64,000 bases of DNA from an uncultured Roseburia sp. (GCA_910577925.1 CAJTOI010000015.1:1-64000), one strand, 5' to 3'. Positions 33,661 to 42,805 are shown, numbered from the stretch's first letter. Translations and numbers: made by a program. Notes: generated by a model not told the origin, from the sequence alone.

Positions 33661-35969
33661 TGCTTTTTTATTTTCTGCAGCGCTGCGTTTAAGCTTTTGA
33701 CCTGTTCCGGCGCAACCGCTTCGCCCGCCTGCTTTAAGAGTGCGGAAACTTTCATACCGGCCATCATTCTCTGCAGATTTTCGTTCCCGGCCGTGCTCTC
33801 CGCCACATCCCCGCGGGAAGCCCTCGCCTGCGCCATGATTTGCTCCATAAGAACTGCGGTCCGCGGATTTCTCATCAGATCCCCCATCGTATCCTCGATA
33901 GAATAGCAGGATATGTCAAGCTCCTCTCTGTCAAACCAGTTTATGATGTCCTCTTTCAAAAACACATACTCGTCGTTTGGCTTCGATACCTTCCGCACAG
34001 TAATCTTATCTTTGTACTCCTCCCCGGAAGCCTCCTGTCCGCACGCTCTGCCGACCGCCCGAATCTCATGCGTCCCGCTGATTGCAACATCGAACGTAAA
34101 AATTTTTTGTTCTCCCTCTTTGGTCTCGATCTCTTTTCCGTCCGCGTACAGGGTGACCGCAGGCAGATTCGAGTACACCTTTACCCGCGTCACCTCCTCC
34201 GCTCTGTCTGCGTACCCGCTGTCACAGATGTGGACGAACGGCTCGCCGCTCCAGTGCGCTTTATACAGGTAGAACGCGTCCTTCTTATGCTTTCTGTCAA
34301 AACTCACCAGCCCTTTTTGATTCAATCCGTGCGCGCCGCCCTCGTCGCGCCCGTCCGCCGCAAAATCAAACATGTTCCACGCATGCGTCGCCCAGAGATA
34401 CGGGCGCGCCTCGATACATTTTAAAAGATGTTCGTGATAAACCGCCTGAAAGTGCTCCGTATAATCACCGCGCTCGGGAGCGGCTGTCTGAAATTTCGGA
34501 TTTGCGTCCGCACCGTACTCGGAAAAGCCGATGATTCGTTTCGGATATTTCTCATGGTATTCGTCAAAGAAGCGGTCGTTTTGGGACAGTTCCCCGAGAT
34601 ACCAGCCGAAATACAGATTATAGCTCTCGATATCCGGTATCTTATGGATTTCGCTGTCCGTTTCCAGCATAAACGCATGTGCCATCGTGGTAGGCCGTGT
34701 ATCGTCCATGCGGTGGCAGAGTTCGTTTAACAACCTGTGATTTTCCAGCATATCCTCATCCACACTGCTGCTCGCCGTAATCTCATTTGACAGTCCCCAG
34801 CAGACAATCGACGGATGGTGATGACACTGGGTAATCAGTTCTCTCATCTGTGAAAGCGTATTCTCCCTGCCCTCCGGCATGTGCTTTGTGATATAGGGAA
34901 TTTCCGCCCACACCACCATACCATATTCGTCGCAGAGGTCGTAAAACTCCTGCGCATGCTGATAATGCGCCAGCCGTACGGTATTTGCGCCGATCTCTTT
35001 TATCAATTCCATGTCCTCCCGGTGCATCTCTTCCGTCAGCGCATTTCCTACGCCGATGCGGTCCTGATGCCGCGAAACGCCGCGCAGCGGATATTCTCTG
35101 CCGTTTAGGAGGAATCCCCGCTCCGGATCAAACGCAATACTCCGGCACCCGAAGCGAAGCTCTGTCATATCCGCCGTCTCCCCGCCGCAGAGCAGCTCCG
35201 CCCGCGCCCGGTACAGATACGGGTCTTTCGTCCCGTCCCAGAGGTGCGGCTGCTCGATGATAAGCGCTGCGGCCGTGTGCGAACCGGCGTCCGCGTGTGA
35301 ATCTGTTCCCGCATGCGGCTTTGCCTCGGCGCAGGCAATCTGCTCCCCCGCCGCATCCCATATCGTATAGCGCACCGCATCCCCGCCGTGCTGCCACGAT
35401 TCGACTGAAATTTTCGCCTTGCCATCCGCAAGATACGGCGTCACCTTCATGCCCGGCGTGCCGTCCTTTAGCAGCTCAAAATGACATGCGGGAACCGTAA
35501 TCAGCCGCACTTTCCGGTAGATACCGCCGTAAAACGTAAAGTCGGCCTTCTGCGGATATACCCTCGTATTCACCCCGTTTTCCACACACACGCACAGCAG
35601 ATTATCGTCCTTTAACCCGTCCGTGATATCCACGCGGAAGGCGGAATATCCGCCCTCGTGGCGCGCCAGCCGCGTCCCGTTCAAATAGACCTCCGCCGTC
35701 ATCGCGGCGCCCGAAAATTCCAGGATCACTCTGTCTTTGTCCGCGTGTTCCGGCATCGGAAATGTCTTTGCATACATGCAGGTGCCGCGGTAGTAATCAT
35801 TGCCGCCGTCCTGCCCGTCTTTTGCATTCCAGGTGTGAGGGAGCGTGACCGCCTCCCAGATACCCGCACCGTCTCTGCTGCATGCGTCCTTAAAATCCGA
35901 ATAACCGGCCGGCAGCTCCGCCGTTTTGGCAAAATACCAATCCGTACAAAATTCTTCGATTCTACGCAT
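33657..35969 (-). CDS. GH2-family beta-galactosidase-like glycosidase
   Basis: Cytosolic 770-aa enzyme with the sugar-binding, immunoglobulin-like and TIM-barrel domains of GH2. Landmarks are RGVSRHQDRIGVGNALTEEM, the acid/base Glu in CWGLSNEIT, WAEIPY, and the nucleophile Glu in IIGFSEYGADA. The ATG at 35969 (MRRIEEFCTDWYF) is 9 bases from GGAGG; another ATG at 35975 is too close. After the usual domains there is an extra helical C-terminus (about 690-770) that I cannot assign. Beta-galactosidase is likely; beta-glucuronidase is the main alternative. Confidence 0.85.
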   Translation of the reverse strand: MRRIEEFCTDWYFAKTAELPAGYSDFKDACSRDGAGIWEAVTLPHTWNAKDGQDGGNDYYRGTCMYAKTFPMPEHADKDRVILEFSGAAMTAEVYLNGTRLARHEGGYSAFRVDITDGLKDDNLLCVCVENGVNTRVYPQKADFTFYGGIYRKVRLITVPACHFELLKDGTPGMKVTPYLADGKAKISVESWQHGGDAVRYTIWDAAGEQIACAEAKPHAGTDSHADAGSHTAAALIIEQPHLWDGTKDPYLYRARAELLCGGETADMTELRFGCRSIAFDPERGFLLNGREYPLRGVSRHQDRIGVGNALTEEMHREDMELIKEIGANTVRLAHYQHAQEFYDLCDEYGMVVWAEIPYITKHMPEGRENTLSQMRELITQCHHHPSIVCWGLSNEITASSSVDEDMLENHRLLNELCHRMDDTRPTTMAHAFMLETDSEIHKIPDIESYNLYFGWYLGELSQNDRFFDEYHEKYPKRIIGFSEYGADANPKFQTAAPERGDYTEHFQAVYHEHLLKCIEARPYLWATHAWNMFDFAADGRDEGGAHGLNQKGLVSFDRKHKKDAFYLYKAHWSGEPFVHICDSGYADRAEEVTRVKVYSNLPAVTLYADGKEIETKEGEQKIFTFDVAISGTHEIRAVGRACGQEASGEEYKDKITVRKVSKPNDEYVFLKEDIINWFDREELDISCYSIEDTMGDLMRNPRTAVLMEQIMAQARASRGDVAESTAGNENLQRMMAGMKVSALLKQAGEAVAPEQVKSLNAALQKIKKQ

Positions 35970-36105
35970 CTTCATAATCCTCCAGTCTCCATTCGCCCTT
36001 CCAGTCAATCAGCACCCGATCCCCGTCAAACCGGAGCAGAAGCCACACATAGTCTGCCGCGGCAGCACTCGCCGCTCCCCACAAAAAATTTTTCGAAAAT
36101 CCCAT
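35962..36105 (-). pseudogene. 47-aa chimeric remnant with a GH1 N-terminus
   Basis: The ATG at 36105 follows GGAGGGATAT and gives MGFSKNFLWGAASAAA, the standard beginning of GH1 beta-glucosidases. It then passes directly into DYVWLLLRFDGDRVLIDWKG and EWRLEDYEDA, which is not GH1 and looks like the tail of another protein. The TAG at 35962-35964 overlaps the GH2 start region. This looks like a deletion that fused the start of one gene to the end of another. It may now serve only as a leader for GH2 translation. Confidence 0.55.
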
Positions 36106-36375
36106 ATATCCCTCCGTTTCTATATAGACGACACATCGCTTCTTTTTTTCCTTAATTTTACTATATCCGTTTTCAAAGATACGAACGTTTTTTCGTCTTT
36201 TAGACTGATAATTCGTTTATATTTTGATTTGGCACTATTTTTCATTCTTTTTCGCTAAATTTATATCTGTCAATCGTTTGGAAATATGCTATACTACCAT
36301 CAGTAAACAAAGGAATACACCCTTTTTCCACTGAGCGCAATATCAGCAAAAAATAAAAATATGAGGAGGATTTTT
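36106..36375. promoter_or_regulatory. divergent intergenic region with candidate plus-strand promoter
   Basis: AT-rich 270-base region between the GH2 block and the small-protein/AraC pair. On the plus strand a -10 box TATACT (36290-36295) is preceded by TGTCAA (36268-36273) at 16 bases. A GAGGAGG ribosome site for the next gene is at its end. A minus-strand promoter for the glycosidase genes must also lie here, but I could not pick one with confidence. Confidence 0.4.
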
Positions 36376-36630
36376 ATGAAGCTCAAAGAAATGATTCCGG
36401 CCGTCCCGTTTTTAAACGCGGTGAAGACCTGCCCCGGAGAAGTGTTTTTCCGGACGCCGGAAGGTGACAGGCTGAATCTAAAATCTCTTTTGTCGGAATA
36501 TATTTTTATCGGTATCCTAGAAAATCCGCTCCTGCGAAACGCCGGAGAGATCTGCTGTGAGAATGATGCGGACTATGCACTTTTAGAAGAGTATCTGATC
36601 CAATCCGCTCAAAAAGAATTGCAGTTATAA
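36376..36630 (+). CDS. small protein of unknown function
   Basis: An 84-aa acidic protein (MKLKEMIPAVPFLNAVKTCP..) with an excellent GAGGAGG ribosome site; the upstream in-frame ATG at 36361 lacks one. It has the pattern VKTCPGEVFFRTPEGDRLNL then KSLLSEYIF, seen in short clostridial proteins misleadingly labelled polyA polymerase. No enzyme motif or membrane segment is visible. It is 18 bases ahead of an AraC regulator and is surely co-expressed with it. Its function is unknown. Confidence 0.75.
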   Translation: MKLKEMIPAVPFLNAVKTCPGEVFFRTPEGDRLNLKSLLSEYIFIGILENPLLRNAGEICCENDADYALLEEYLIQSAQKELQL

Positions 36631-36648
36631 ACAAAAATGAGGTGTCTT

Positions 36649-37863
36649 ATGCAAATCGGAGAAAAAACCGCCTTTTTCAGAGAGCTTCTCTCTATCACAA
36701 AAAATGTGTATCTCTGGCATTATACCTATGATATGCTTCCCATCTCATCCAACTGCCCCATGCAGAATATCTTTGTCAATATTTTTGCGCTGAATCAATG
36801 CGGCATTCAGATCTTAGCGCATTTTGACGCACAGGCTTCGCCGCTTATCATCAGCGACCATTTGGGCATGGTGTGGGCCTGCTGCGCAGACCGGACAGGT
36901 CCCGACAGGTCCGTCTACATTATAGGGCCCGTTTTTACGGCAGACTTTACACTGAAAAATCTCGAAAAAAAAGTGAACGAACATAAAATTCCGCTCACCT
37001 ATAAAAAGACGCTGCTGCAGTTTCTCGCCGATCTTCCGGTCGTACCTGCGACGACGCTGTTTGAGTATGCCCTGATGCTGCACTACACCGTAACCGGAGA
37101 AAAGCTGCAGATCAGTGACCTGACCCATGCTTCCCAAACGGCTCCCTCTGACACCTCCTCTACCGACATATCCGGCCCCTCAAACCATGCCGGAATCTGG
37201 ACCGCAGAACAGACACTGTTAAAGATGGTGGAGGACGGCAATTCCAACTGGAAGGATGCCTTAAATAAAATCTCCACTTTAAGCATCGGCATAAAAATCC
37301 AATCCGAAAATCCCCTGCGGCAGGCACAGGATTCGGTCATCATCTTTGTCTCTCTGTGTACGCGTGCCGCTATCCGGGGCGGGTTGTCCCCGGAAACCGC
37401 CTACAATATGAGCGACTATTATATCCAGAATGTCGAGCAATGCCGGACGATTGCCGACGTGACAAACACAAGCCATCAGATGTTCAGCGATTTTATCGGG
37501 CGCGTACAAAAGACAAAAGAATATTGCCGCTGCTCCGAACCCGTCAGAATCTGTCTGGAATATATCGACCTTCATATTCTCGAGAAGATAGCGCTAAAGC
37601 AGCTCGCGGCTTACACCGGCTATACGGAATACTACCTCACGAAAAAATTCCGGCGTGAAACAGGTGTCTCTCTGAATGAACACATACGCAGCCGCAAAAT
37701 CGAATACGCAAAAATCCTGCTGTCCACCACCGATAAATCCGTCGCTGAAATCAGCGCTGAACTGGGATTCTCAAGCAGAAGCTTCTTTACCGATTCCTTT
37801 CTGCGCGCGGCCGGAATGACACCCACAGAATTTCGCAAAAAAGCATCGGCATTTATTGAATGA
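36649..37863 (+). CDS. AraC-family transcriptional regulator
   Basis: A 404-aa regulator. The C-terminal about 100 residues form the DNA-binding domain, with LKQLAAYTGYTEYYLTKKFR, AEISAELGFSSRSFFTDSFL and GMTPTEFRKK. The long N-terminal part (about 1-290) is an uncharacterised sensor typical of Lachnospiraceae regulators near glycosidase genes. I prefer the ATG at 36649 with GAGGTG upstream to 36637. It is divergent from the GH2/GH3 block and may have controlled it before that block decayed. Confidence 0.85.
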   Translation: MQIGEKTAFFRELLSITKNVYLWHYTYDMLPISSNCPMQNIFVNIFALNQCGIQILAHFDAQASPLIISDHLGMVWACCADRTGPDRSVYIIGPVFTADFTLKNLEKKVNEHKIPLTYKKTLLQFLADLPVVPATTLFEYALMLHYTVTGEKLQISDLTHASQTAPSDTSSTDISGPSNHAGIWTAEQTLLKMVEDGNSNWKDALNKISTLSIGIKIQSENPLRQAQDSVIIFVSLCTRAAIRGGLSPETAYNMSDYYIQNVEQCRTIADVTNTSHQMFSDFIGRVQKTKEYCRCSEPVRICLEYIDLHILEKIALKQLAAYTGYTEYYLTKKFRRETGVSLNEHIRSRKIEYAKILLSTTDKSVAEISAELGFSSRSFFTDSFLRAAGMTPTEFRKKASAFIE

Positions 37864-37911
37864 TTCTCCTTAAAATACCCGCAGCCCGTCCCCCGTATTC
37901 CGCATATCTCC

Positions 37912-38196
37912 TTACATAATTTTCGGCAAACCCATCATAGCGAATGCGGCAATTCCGCCAACTGCATAAAGACCGTTCACAATCAAACAAATCTTCATCA
38001 AATTATTCTGCGCTTTTGCCCTAACATAAGATATGATTGTAAACACTCCGCTGAATATCATAAACGCCGCATAACAGGAAATTATAATTTCAGCGGCAGG
38101 TGACTCTAACGCCCAATCGAACATTCTAAGCGGCAGGATAGTCCACGGAACAAAAAGCATAATGCTGCTGATCGTAGTTAAGATTTTAATTTTCAT
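37912..38196 (-). CDS. small membrane protein of the ABC-transporter operon
   Basis: A 94-aa hydrophobic protein with about three transmembrane segments (MKIKILTTISSIMLFVPWTI.., AAFMIFSGVFTIISYV, GLYAVGGIAAFAMMGL). It follows the ABC permease by 5 bases, so it belongs to that operon. It resembles small accessory membrane proteins that follow bacteriocin-immunity ABC genes, but I do not recognise a named family. Confidence 0.7.
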   Translation of the reverse strand: MKIKILTTISSIMLFVPWTILPLRMFDWALESPAAEIIISCYAAFMIFSGVFTIISYVRAKAQNNLMKICLIVNGLYAVGGIAAFAMMGLPKIM

Positions 38197-38201
38197 ACTG
38201 A

Positions 38202-38972
38202 TTATCTCCTTTCAGCCCTTCCGAAGCAGGAACAGGCAATCCATAAACAAATTACTGTGATACAGACAGCAGCAGGCAGCCACGGAACTAACTCAACCTG
38301 TGCTGTATTTAGATTAGACGCTATCTTTCCGTACTCTGCCGTTACCACAAAAAACGGGTAAGCCATAGGATACGCAAACCAGATTTTCGTGTTAATCATC
38401 AATACGGACGGCACAATCGAAGCAAGTCCTATCCCCACAGAGAAAATCGGTGTCTGTATACAGACAGATAGAAGCCAGAAAAAGGTAAGCATCGGTATAG
38501 ATGACGCAAGCAGCAGTCCTGCTTCCTTAATTACAAATAACGGCGGCAAAATAAAATTATGGTTCTGCGTTTCTGTCACAATAGCGGCGCTCAGGTAATA
38601 CATACCAACTGACATAAGGACTTGGACAGCTGCCAAAGAAAGCAGCACCGCAAACTTTGCCATACATAATTTCGCTGTACTGACCGGCAGGGCAAGCATT
38701 TTCAAAATGCCCTTGCTGCTTCTTTCGGTCTGGTTGAGCAGAACGGTACTGACAACCATACTTGCCGGGAAAATAAACCACGACATTCCAAGAAAGCCCT
38801 GTATCAAAAAATTATATTCCGGAGATATGCCCTCTGCCTGCATTTGAAAGTTCATATCCGCATTTAAAATTGACGGCAGCCATAGGGCAATTACCGCTGC
38901 TGATAAAATCAGCATTATTTTAGAACGGCGTATTTTCTGAAACTCAACGCCGAGTAATGAAAGAAAACTCAT
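38202..38972 (-). CDS. ABC transporter permease, lantibiotic-immunity type (LanG/MutG-like)
   Basis: A 256-aa integral membrane protein with six predicted segments, starting MSFLSLLGVEFQKIRRSKIM, the usual opening of ABC-2 permeases of the lantibiotic-protection FEG class. It is translated with a 4-base overlap after the first permease. Together with the ATPase it should form an exporter that removes a membrane-active peptide. The peptide itself is unknown and no lantibiotic gene was found nearby. Confidence 0.82.
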   Translation of the reverse strand: MSFLSLLGVEFQKIRRSKIMLILSAAVIALWLPSILNADMNFQMQAEGISPEYNFLIQGFLGMSWFIFPASMVVSTVLLNQTERSSKGILKMLALPVSTAKLCMAKFAVLLSLAAVQVLMSVGMYYLSAAIVTETQNHNFILPPLFVIKEAGLLLASSIPMLTFFWLLSVCIQTPIFSVGIGLASIVPSVLMINTKIWFAYPMAYPFFVVTAEYGKIASNLNTAQVELVPWLPAAVCITVICLWIACSCFGRAERR

Positions 38973-39691
38973 TCCACAGACCTCCTTACTTTCAAAAGTA
39001 ATACTTCCGCAACCGCGATAATGACGGTCTCAGCCACGCCTGCAATCAGCATGTTTCGGATCACATTTCCTGTTGCTCCCGCGAATATCTGAAACGGCAA
39101 CGCAAACGGGAATATGGATAAAACGAATTTATCGGCAGGAAGCATTGTTGCCATAAACACACAAATAACTCCAATGCCAAGTGATACCCACATATTCTGA
39201 CAAAGCGATGCAATTAAAAGTGATAACAGCGCTGACGGCAGCATCAAGGCAAAGGCATATCCGAAACTTTTCAGCAGTTCCAATGCAAAATTGCCCGAAA
39301 GCTCAAACCAATGAGCGGAACAGAAGGCAATGCCAACAGCTTCAAATATTAAGATGACGATTCCCATAACCGCAATCAAAACAGTTTTGCCAAAGAATAA
39401 CTCCTGTTCTTTAATGGGCAACATACACATTTTTTGAATCGCATTATCCGCATACTCGGTATGATATAGCAAACACGCGCCTGCCACCAAGAGCAGAACA
39501 TTCAGCATAGCCATCGTCTGCCAATTAGCGTCCATCAGAATTTGAATGGGAGCGCTTTCAAGTCCGAGATAAATTTCTGAACGAACTGCCATATTCACAA
39601 CAGGAACGGCCGCAGCCAGCAGACCGCCCGCAATGAATGCAGGGATAAATCCTGTCCGTTTCATCTTTTTACATTCCAAACCGAAGGTCAT
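38969..39691 (-). CDS. ABC transporter permease, lantibiotic-immunity type (LanE/MutE-like)
   Basis: A 240-aa six-segment membrane protein starting MTFGLECKKMKRTGFIPAFI, with a central HTEYADNAIQKMCMLPIKEQ segment typical of ABC-2 permeases of peptide-immunity exporters. It overlaps the ATPase gene by 4 bases and the second permease by 4 bases, so the three subunits are coupled in translation. Confidence 0.82.
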   Translation of the reverse strand: MTFGLECKKMKRTGFIPAFIAGGLLAAAVPVVNMAVRSEIYLGLESAPIQILMDANWQTMAMLNVLLLVAGACLLYHTEYADNAIQKMCMLPIKEQELFFGKTVLIAVMGIVILIFEAVGIAFCSAHWFELSGNFALELLKSFGYAFALMLPSALLSLLIASLCQNMWVSLGIGVICVFMATMLPADKFVLSIFPFALPFQIFAGATGNVIRNMLIAGVAETVIIAVAEVLLLKVRRSVE

Positions 39692-40443
39692 CTTGCACCT
39701 CCTCTCTGCCTGTTGTCGGCATCAATAAGCGCAAGGAAAGTATCTTCCAGATTATCCGTAGGATAACCCTGTGATACGGCTCTCTGCTTCAGTTCATCAA
39801 GACCTCCCTCAAACAGTAACCGTCCGTGATTGAGAATACCGATGTTGTCCGCCATAAGCTCAATTTCGGAAAGCAGGTGTGAGGACACCAAAACCGTACA
39901 ATCAAATTTTTGTGGCAGAGAACGGATAAGCGTTCTGATTTCGTGGATACCCACGGGATCAAGTCCGTTTGTCGGCTCGTCAAGAATAAGGATAGGCGGT
40001 CTGCCAATCAATGCGCTTGCAAGTCCTAATCGCTGTTTCATACCAAGCGAATATTTTTTTGCAAGTCTGTCTTTGTACTGTGTCAGCCCGACAAGTTCCA
40101 GCGCATCCGTAACGTCTGATTTTGGTAATCCCAAAATTTTACATACAATTTCCAGATTTTCCCTGCCGCTTAAATTTCCGTAAAAGGCAGGGGCTTCAAT
40201 GAAAGATCCGACTTCCCTCAAAATCTCAACTCGGTCCCCCGGATATTTCTTTCCGTCAATCACAAAAGAACCGCTTGTAGGTTTCGTCAGTCCGAGAAAC
40301 AGTTTCATTGTTGTGGATTTGCCTGCTCCGTTCGGACCGAGGAAACCATAAACCTTTCCTTTTGGAATATGAAGATTCACTCCGGATACAGCCGTAAAAT
40401 CTGCATAGGTTTTTGTTAAATTGTTTGTTTCAATGATGTTCAT
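39688..40443 (-). CDS. ABC transporter ATPase, bacitracin/lantibiotic-export type
   Basis: A 251-aa ATP-binding subunit with Walker A GPNGAGKSTTMKLFLGL, signature YSLGMKQRLGLASALIGRP and Walker B ILILDEPTNGLDP. It resembles BcrA/LanF/CprA ATPases. It is the first gene of a four-gene minus-strand operon and is divergent from a two-component system, the usual layout of antimicrobial-peptide resistance modules such as cprABC-cprK in Clostridioides. GAAAGGAGCAGAC gives a good ribosome site. Confidence 0.9.
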   Translation of the reverse strand: MNIIETNNLTKTYADFTAVSGVNLHIPKGKVYGFLGPNGAGKSTTMKLFLGLTKPTSGSFVIDGKKYPGDRVEILREVGSFIEAPAFYGNLSGRENLEIVCKILGLPKSDVTDALELVGLTQYKDRLAKKYSLGMKQRLGLASALIGRPPILILDEPTNGLDPVGIHEIRTLIRSLPQKFDCTVLVSSHLLSEIELMADNIGILNHGRLLFEGGLDELKQRAVSQGYPTDNLEDTFLALIDADNRQRGGAR

Positions 40444-40473
40444 ATCTGTCTGCTCCTTTCTCGATATGGTTTC

Positions 40474-40529
40474 ATTCTACAGTTCCAACCTTGCGGCAGC
40501 ATTCTCTCTACCTTACATCTACCTTACAT
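40474..40529 (-). promoter_or_regulatory. response-regulator-dependent promoter of the ABC operon
   Basis: Two perfect tandem 11-bp repeats (plus strand CTACCTTACAT at 40508-40518 and 40519-40529) are one helical turn apart, as expected for a dimer of an OmpR-family regulator. On the minus strand an extended -10, TG-TAGAAT (40474-40479), lies 28 bases downstream and the -35 region is poor. This fits activation by the divergent response regulator. Confidence 0.65.
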
Positions 40530-40562
40530 TTATCCGCACATTATAAAATTTCATATTTATAT

Positions 40563-40570
40563 GCTATAAT
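40563..40570 (+). promoter_or_regulatory. extended -10 promoter of the two-component genes
   Basis: TGC followed by TATAAT (40565-40570) is an extended -10 element 24 bases before the response-regulator ATG. The -35 region (about 40542-40547) is not conserved. Confidence 0.55.
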
Positions 40571-40594
40571 GTGAAACAGAAAGAAGGTGTCCGT

Positions 40595-41299
40595 ATGGAT
40601 TTTGAATATTTGAAGAACAAACGCCTGTTGCTCGTTGATGATGAGCAAGAGCTTTTGGATATGGTTGTATCCATTTTAAAAGAGGAAGGTTTTAATAATA
40701 CGGCAACTGCTAAGACGATCAAAGAAGCACTTGCTTTGGCAGACAGCTTCCAACCGGAACTTGCAATCCTCGATGTCATGCTGCCGGACGGTAACGGTTT
40801 CTCTTTAATGGAACAGCTAAAGCAAACGGGTGAATACCCCATATTATTTTTAACCGCCCGCGGAGAGGACGAGGACAAATTCAAAGGCTTTGGTCTTGGC
40901 GCAGATGATTATGTGGTTAAACCATTTTTGCCAAAGGAACTGACATTCCGCATAATGGCTATCTTACGCAGAAGCTATAAACACGAAAATCCACTTATAA
41001 AATTACAGAACAGCGAAATTGACTTTGACCGTGCAGAAGTAATCAAAGGCCAAGCGCATATTGCTCTGACCGCAAAAGAACATGATATTCTGGCTGTCTT
41101 GTACCGCAATGCAGGTCGCATCGTAACAATAGATGCTCTGTGCGAAGCGGCTTGGGGCGAAAACCCTTTCGGATATGAAAATTCTTTGATGGCTCATATA
41201 AGACGTATCAGAGAAAAAATCGAATTAAATCCCTCACGTCCCGTATCTTTAATCACGGTTAAGGGATTAGGATATAGACTGATTGTCGGGAGTAAGTGA
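40595..41299 (+). CDS. OmpR-family response regulator
   Basis: A 234-aa regulator with acidic pocket residues Asp15-Asp16 in LLLVDDEQE, the phospho-acceptor Asp60 in LAILDVMLPDG, Lys in VVKPFLPKEL and a C-terminal winged helix (ALCEAAWGENPFGYENSLMA). The ATG at 40595 (MDFEYLKNKRLL) has AAGGTG upstream; an 8-residue upstream extension is unlikely. It is directly followed by the sensor kinase gene and is divergent from the ABC operon with tandem operator repeats. Confidence 0.9.
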   Translation: MDFEYLKNKRLLLVDDEQELLDMVVSILKEEGFNNTATAKTIKEALALADSFQPELAILDVMLPDGNGFSLMEQLKQTGEYPILFLTARGEDEDKFKGFGLGADDYVVKPFLPKELTFRIMAILRRSYKHENPLIKLQNSEIDFDRAEVIKGQAHIALTAKEHDILAVLYRNAGRIVTIDALCEAAWGENPFGYENSLMAHIRRIREKIELNPSRPVSLITVKGLGYRLIVGSK

Positions 41300-41300
41300 T

Positions 41301-42695
41301 ATGAAAAGTGTGCCTAAACTAATACGCCGTTTTGTCGGTATTTTGCTTCTCAGCTCAATCCTTTTAATCATCTTAAATATTGTCCTGTTAGTTGTATTTA
41401 CAATGAGGCAGCTCCCCAATGCCCAACCGTGGAAAACTGCGGAAGAAGTCGTTACCGCCTTATATCAGACAGAGGACGGAAATTATGTACTGACAGACGA
41501 AATGGCTCTTGAATTAAGTGAAGCCGATGTCTGGGGCATTTTCATTGACAATGACACGAAGCAGGTTGTCTGGAAAACAGATAATTTACCAGACGCCGTA
41601 CCTGCGACATACACGCTTTCAGATATTGCAAGCCTAACCCGCGGTTATATAAGCGACTATCCAACCTTTACGGGCGAAGCAGAAAACGGGCTTGTGGTAC
41701 TTGGCTATCCAAAGAAAAGTTTTTGGAAACATATGTGGTCGAGCTGGGATTATCAGTTAATCGCTAACTTGCCTAAAACTGTCCTTACCGTATTAATCAT
41801 CAATGTTATCGCCATATTTATTATCTATGTGACAGCGAATACAAAACTCTTAAAATCGGTCAAGCCCATTACAAAGGGAATACAGGATTTGTCTGCCGGA
41901 GAGCCTGTGCAGATTAAAGAAAGCGGTTTGCTTTCCGAAATTTCCGCAAACATTAATCATACCTCTGATATTCTTCAAAGTCAGAAATATCAGCTGCGAA
42001 AAAAGGAAACTGCAAGAGCAAATTGGATTGCAGGAGTTTCTCATGACATCAGAACTCCGTTATCTATGGTTATGGGGTATGCAGGTCAGCTAAAAGACGA
42101 TGCAAATCTGACTTCTGAAGAACGCCAAAAGGCAGAAGTCATTGTAAGACAAAGTAAACGTATACAGAACTTAATCAATGACCTTAATCTTGCGTCCAAA
42201 TTAGAGTACAATATGCAGCCGATAAATCCTGCAAAGCAAAATCTAATTGCGGTTGTTCGGCAGGTGGTTGTTGATTTTATCAATATGGATATCGAGGACA
42301 ATTATTCGATTAAATGGGAAACAGATGCAGCCCTGATTGTATGCCCTGTATACGCTGATAAAGATTTACTAAAGCGAGCGATTAGCAATCTCATTCAAAA
42401 CAGCATCAATCATAACGAACAGGGCTGTAAAATCTATGTCAGCGTTACGGCTGACAGCGGCAGATGTACCGTAGATGTTTCCGATGACGGCGTTGGAGCT
42501 GCTGACGAGCAAATAGAAAAGCTTAATCATGCTCCGCATTATATGGTCTGTGACGAAAATACAACTGAGCAACGCCACGGTTTAGGACTTCTTATCGTAA
42601 AGCAGATTATATCAGCACACGGCGGAACAACCATTATCGAGCATAGCTCCTATGGCGGTTTCTCCGTAAAATTAATATTACCAATACAGAAATAA
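41301..42695 (+). CDS. sensor histidine kinase
   Basis: A 464-aa membrane kinase. It has a transmembrane segment near residues 10-35, an extracellular domain of about 120 residues, a second segment (TVLTVLIINVIAIFIIYVTA), a HAMP-like linker, the phospho-acceptor His in AGVSHDIRTPLSMVMGYAGQ, and the ATPase boxes NSINHNE, DDGVGAADEQ and HGLGLLIVKQI. The ATG at 41301 has GGAG upstream and starts one base after the regulator stop. It probably senses an antimicrobial peptide and drives the ABC exporter. Confidence 0.9.
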   Translation: MKSVPKLIRRFVGILLLSSILLIILNIVLLVVFTMRQLPNAQPWKTAEEVVTALYQTEDGNYVLTDEMALELSEADVWGIFIDNDTKQVVWKTDNLPDAVPATYTLSDIASLTRGYISDYPTFTGEAENGLVVLGYPKKSFWKHMWSSWDYQLIANLPKTVLTVLIINVIAIFIIYVTANTKLLKSVKPITKGIQDLSAGEPVQIKESGLLSEISANINHTSDILQSQKYQLRKKETARANWIAGVSHDIRTPLSMVMGYAGQLKDDANLTSEERQKAEVIVRQSKRIQNLINDLNLASKLEYNMQPINPAKQNLIAVVRQVVVDFINMDIEDNYSIKWETDAALIVCPVYADKDLLKRAISNLIQNSINHNEQGCKIYVSVTADSGRCTVDVSDDGVGAADEQIEKLNHAPHYMVCDENTTEQRHGLGLLIVKQIISAHGGTTIIEHSSYGGFSVKLILPIQK

Positions 42696-42805
42696 AACGA
42701 ACCGACGTGCTTTTAAACAAGAGGGCAGGTATTCAATTGGCAGGCAATGATAACAAATGACACCTACAGAATTTCACAAAAAAAGTTCGACACGGAGGAA
42801 TTTTT

